Source: Edolisoma coerulescens (Eukaryota > Chordata > Aves > Passeriformes > Campephagidae). Taken from it: a stretch of 64,000 bases of DNA. The stretch covers positions 499,682 through 563,681 of the forward strand of contig VWZW01007071.1 of the NCBI GenBank assembly GCA_013397115.1, in the 5' to 3' direction. This document shows positions 61,381 through 64,000 of this stretch, in pieces; the first letter of the stretch is position 1; each line of letters begins with the position of its first letter. The translations under genes and the position numbers were made by a program. The notes beneath the pieces were generated by a model. That model had not been told where the DNA came from, did not search any database, and saw only the letters and a list, made by a program, of their open reading frames with translations.

Positions 61381-63123
61381 ACCAAGCTGCAAATGGCTCA
61401 GACTAAAATGCCAGCAGGAAGAATAACTTCAGCATTGGAAGTAAGTCATCAGGGTATCTGCAAAGGGAAAAAAAAAAAGTGCTTGAAAGAATCCCCTGAA
61501 CAAATTAAATCTTGAGGCCTAAAGACAAAGGGAGAGAGAATTAATTTTTCTACAGATATGAAATGTTCTGAATCAGATAAGTCTTGTCATTAGAAAAGGC
61601 ACTAAGCAGCAAATGTCTGGATAATACCGCCAGCTCCAAGCTTCTCTTGGAACCTCTAAATACATTAAATCCATAAAACTAAATGAAAGCAGCTGCAGTT
61701 TTATAGAAATAAAAGGCTCTCATATTAAAAAGCTAAGAGCTTATGAAATGAAAGAAAAAAATAATAATAAAATTAAAGTGGGGGAGGAGGAGAGAGAGAA
61801 GAGTGAAAGTTAGAAACATAGGTTCCTAGGAAAGGATGATGCAGAAAGCTCTAAGTTAATATGTGAGAATCCTTCAGAGACAAAATAACACACATTCAGT
61901 GCTCAGTAAAAAAGAATAATAATTTTTTTTATTAAAATATTTTTTGGCTTTAAAGATAGGTTTTAGTGTAAAAATTCCATTTTGCAATAAAGCCTTTCAG
62001 ACCACTGCGCCCTCTGAAATTTTGGGGGAGGCCCAGAGGGTTTATCCCTTTTCTCACTTCTGCTTCAGTTTTCTGAACTGAAGAATTTTGACTTTCTACT
62101 TTGAAATGCTATTCTTCCACCTTTTTAAGTTAGAAAAAAAAAAAGATAAGTCTTTTTGTCCCCCTCTTCTTTTTCCTTAAATGCATCAGTGCATAGAAAT
62201 AGCCAAGCACATTTCGTGAGACATTCTGCTGTTTCTTCTCTTTGTGGGAAATGGAAAGGTTTCTGTCCAGCTGTAATTCCTCGTGTCTTATGCATCCTTG
62301 AGGTTCTGAGAAAAGAATGAAACTGGAGGTGGGGGAATAGCGTGTGCAAAAATAACTTTCATTTGTATGCAAATTTGCTTTCATTAGGATTTTCAGTTCT
62401 TCTTTCTTAGATGTATTACAGCAGTGTTTGGAGGCCTGCTGTACAAACAGATGAGTTCTGCATTGCTAACACCCCTTTGTGCAGGAGCTGTTGAGCCACA
62501 GCTGCGTGATTTAAGCGGAGCTGCCACTTGTTGTGTCTTGGCTTTCGCAGAGCTGTTAGAGGAGATTCGTCTTGCCCAGTCTACAGCATTTGAAAGTCAA
62601 CTGTCCATGCATGACTGGGCTGCCTTAGACCGGTTTTATGGCCAGGAAAGGGACAGGGACCTTCAGAGACACACTGACCTTTGCCTCTTGGTCTGCACTG
62701 CCCATAAAAGAAGTCTAGGTTGAATAACTTGAACTTGGAGTTCAGATCACTGACTCCCACTCTGTGATTCCTGAACTTGCTGGAACCACTCTCACCAGAT
62801 GGATGCTTTCTGTTGAAGTTGTGCACCACAGGGCTGCTATTTTGCCAGCTATTCAGGAAAACGTGCAAGTGGGCCAGATGGCTTAAAGTAGCCTTGATGT
62901 GTGGTGATTTTAATATGCCTTCTCCTGTTTGGCTTGCTTTTTTAGTTTTTAAGACATGGAAAGGATGAAGAAGGGGAAGCTGGTGGAACATCGTATTCAT
63001 AGAAATAATTACTTTGGTAAGGCATTGAAGGGAAAAAAAAATTATTTGATTCCCACAAAGAGAAAGGCAAGAGCTGAGACAATGAGACATCAATGAATAC
63101 ATGTTAAACCAGCTGCCCTTAAG
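61381..63123. other. Intron 2, mostly featureless
   Basis: An A/G-rich patch (61745-61805) and A/T runs near 61917-61945 and 62131-62143. A 173-codon open frame on the minus strand (62581-63102) has no recognisable features. Confidence 0.5.
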
Positions 63124-63240
63124 TAGAGCATAGACTCATAGTTAGGACTGCCCTAACTTCCCTTCCTGACTGTGCCACTGGTTTGATATGAGATGATGGG
63201 TGAAATGGGTAACATCTTTCTCCATTAGGCATCTTACCTG
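63124..63240 (+). mobile_element. MIR/CORE-SINE-like remnant (5' half)
   Basis: GAGCATAGACTCATAGTTAG, GACTGCCCTAACTTCC, TCCTGACTGTGCCACTGG and GATGGGTGAAATGGGTAACA follow the 5' half of tRNA-derived CORE-SINEs (GAGCACAGGACTGGGAGTCAG, GACTCCTGGGTTC, CCTGACTCTGCCACTGA, TTGGGCAAGTCACTTAAC). Confidence 0.58.
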
Positions 63241-63943
63241 AATAAAAGAAATAAAAGCTCAGATGTTACACTGACGATTTCATGTACCAGACTTATTGAC
63301 ATGAATGAGGCCTTACTAATGTTAAAAAATAATGATGATAATACTTTGAAATCTTAGCTGGATGCTAGTTCTCAGCAAAACAAACTATTTTAAGTGCCAT
63401 TATCCTTTAAATTCCTGTACCGTTTTGCTTTTTGCCTTGTTCTGATGTGTCAAAACTGTGGAGCAATATTCTTCCCGAGTCCTCTTGCCTTGGCAGGAAG
63501 ACACAAAGGCCAGGGAAAGTTGTGTGATTTATTCTAATTTTCCTTAGAANTCTATATGCAAGTGTACTGTGAGGATATCTGCATCTATCTGGCTGTACAT
63601 AAACCCATACCTAAATTGCTGCCCCTGTGCCCTTCTATATTAATTGAGTTGAATACTGAAATTTGCAAAGATCTTGCTGTTCTCAAGGATGTTGAAGCAC
63701 CAGCGCTTCTCTATTGCCTTTTGTTTTACAATCACCTAAAAAATTCGTAGCCAAGAAAAAGGAAAGCCTGCTCCAAGGTTACGGTTTCCAGCATCTTTTC
63801 AGGTTGGTGATAGAGAGTATAATTTTTTTTCCTATTAAGGAGGAAATAAGAGCTGTTTTCTAGAGTTAAATGTCTCCTGCAAATGCATCAAGTTCTGAAA
63901 TAAGTTGCTTAACCTTCAGCTAACTCTTCCTGTCATCCTGCAG

Positions 63944-63982
63944 GAAGCCACGCTCACGTGCACTGCGTCTGCACTCAGAGTG
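63944..63982 (+). other. Possible microexon, 39 bp
   Basis: The acceptor (CTCTTCCTGTCATCCTGCAG, ending 63943) and the consensus donor GTAAGT (63983) enclose 39 bp, 13 codons (EATLTCTASALRV) that are open in the phase left by exon 2. It does not match the known following CELF4 exon, which starts MNRPIQ. It has three CpGs in 39 bp. It may be a bird-specific cassette exon, a noncoding-RNA exon or chance. Confidence 0.25.
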
Positions 63983-64000
63983 GTAAGTGTGTGCTGTGCT

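Larger units (their letters stand above)
29355..63999 (+). other. CELF4: CELF4 intron 2, 5' part
   Basis: The sequence runs from the exon 2 donor to the right edge. The next constitutive exon of the family begins with MNRPIQVKPA; I looked for coding matches to it on the + strand and found none, so the intron appears to continue beyond the window. Possible cassette exons at 33587 and 63944 lie inside it. Confidence 0.7.

Noticed and set aside
62581..63102. 173-codon open frame on the minus strand
   Set aside because: No recognisable motif, low-information composition, and it overlaps another open frame on the + strand.
1..63999. CRISPR arrays, operons, tRNA or rRNA genes
   Set aside because: No spaced identical repeats, no bacterial gene organisation and no recognisable tRNA or rRNA; the sequence is vertebrate intron.

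Overview
This window is vertebrate nuclear DNA, almost certainly from a bird. It is AT-rich and intron-like, with no long coding region. It carries a 5'-truncated CR1 retrotransposon of avian type, few young repeats, several heavily decayed CORE-SINE/MIR-like and L2-like remnants, and single-N assembly joins. The species cannot be read from the sequence.

The one coding segment I can support is an 83-bp exon on the + strand at 29272-29354, bounded by a strong acceptor and a GTGAGT donor. It encodes part of the first RNA-recognition motif of a CELF-family RNA-binding protein. The residues CERES point to CELF4 rather than CELF3, 5 or 6. The exon starts inside a glycine codon and ends on a codon boundary, as CELF exon 2 does. 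On this reading 1-29271 is the 3' part of intron 1, and 29355 onward is intron 2 running off the right edge. I found neither exon 1 nor the next constitutive exon here.

Intron 1 holds an old CR1 fragment (about 12030-12570, minus), MIR-like remnants (about 2725, 10600 and 17727), a CpG cluster near 13206-13240, a near-perfect hairpin (21849-21902), a GATA/E-box palindrome (22771-22800) and the larger CR1 (about 22960-25280, minus). That CR1 contains two exact duplications (362 and 388 bp), each centred on one N. They fit a redundant 727-bp contig placed between two contigs that already overlap by 23 bp, so the true locus is probably 752 bp shorter.

Intron 2 opens with a U-rich tract just past the donor. 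It contains a palindromic ancient repeat (about 35850), a CpG-retaining block that may be a conserved enhancer (about 40085-40745), several ancient SINE/LINE remnants (about 42500, 48975, 59297, 61225 and 63124), simple repeats, a 20-bp tandem repeat (58106-58175) and a 13-N gap inside a poly-A run (54919-54931). A few open, splice-bounded segments are cassette or antisense exon candidates: 33587-33649 (+), 63944-63982 (+) and 46970-47131 (-). None has support beyond its signals and frame. Other open reading frames of 60-173 codons look like chance. I see no RNA gene, CRISPR array or complete mobile element. Repeat and family calls rest on remembered consensus sequences, not on a search.
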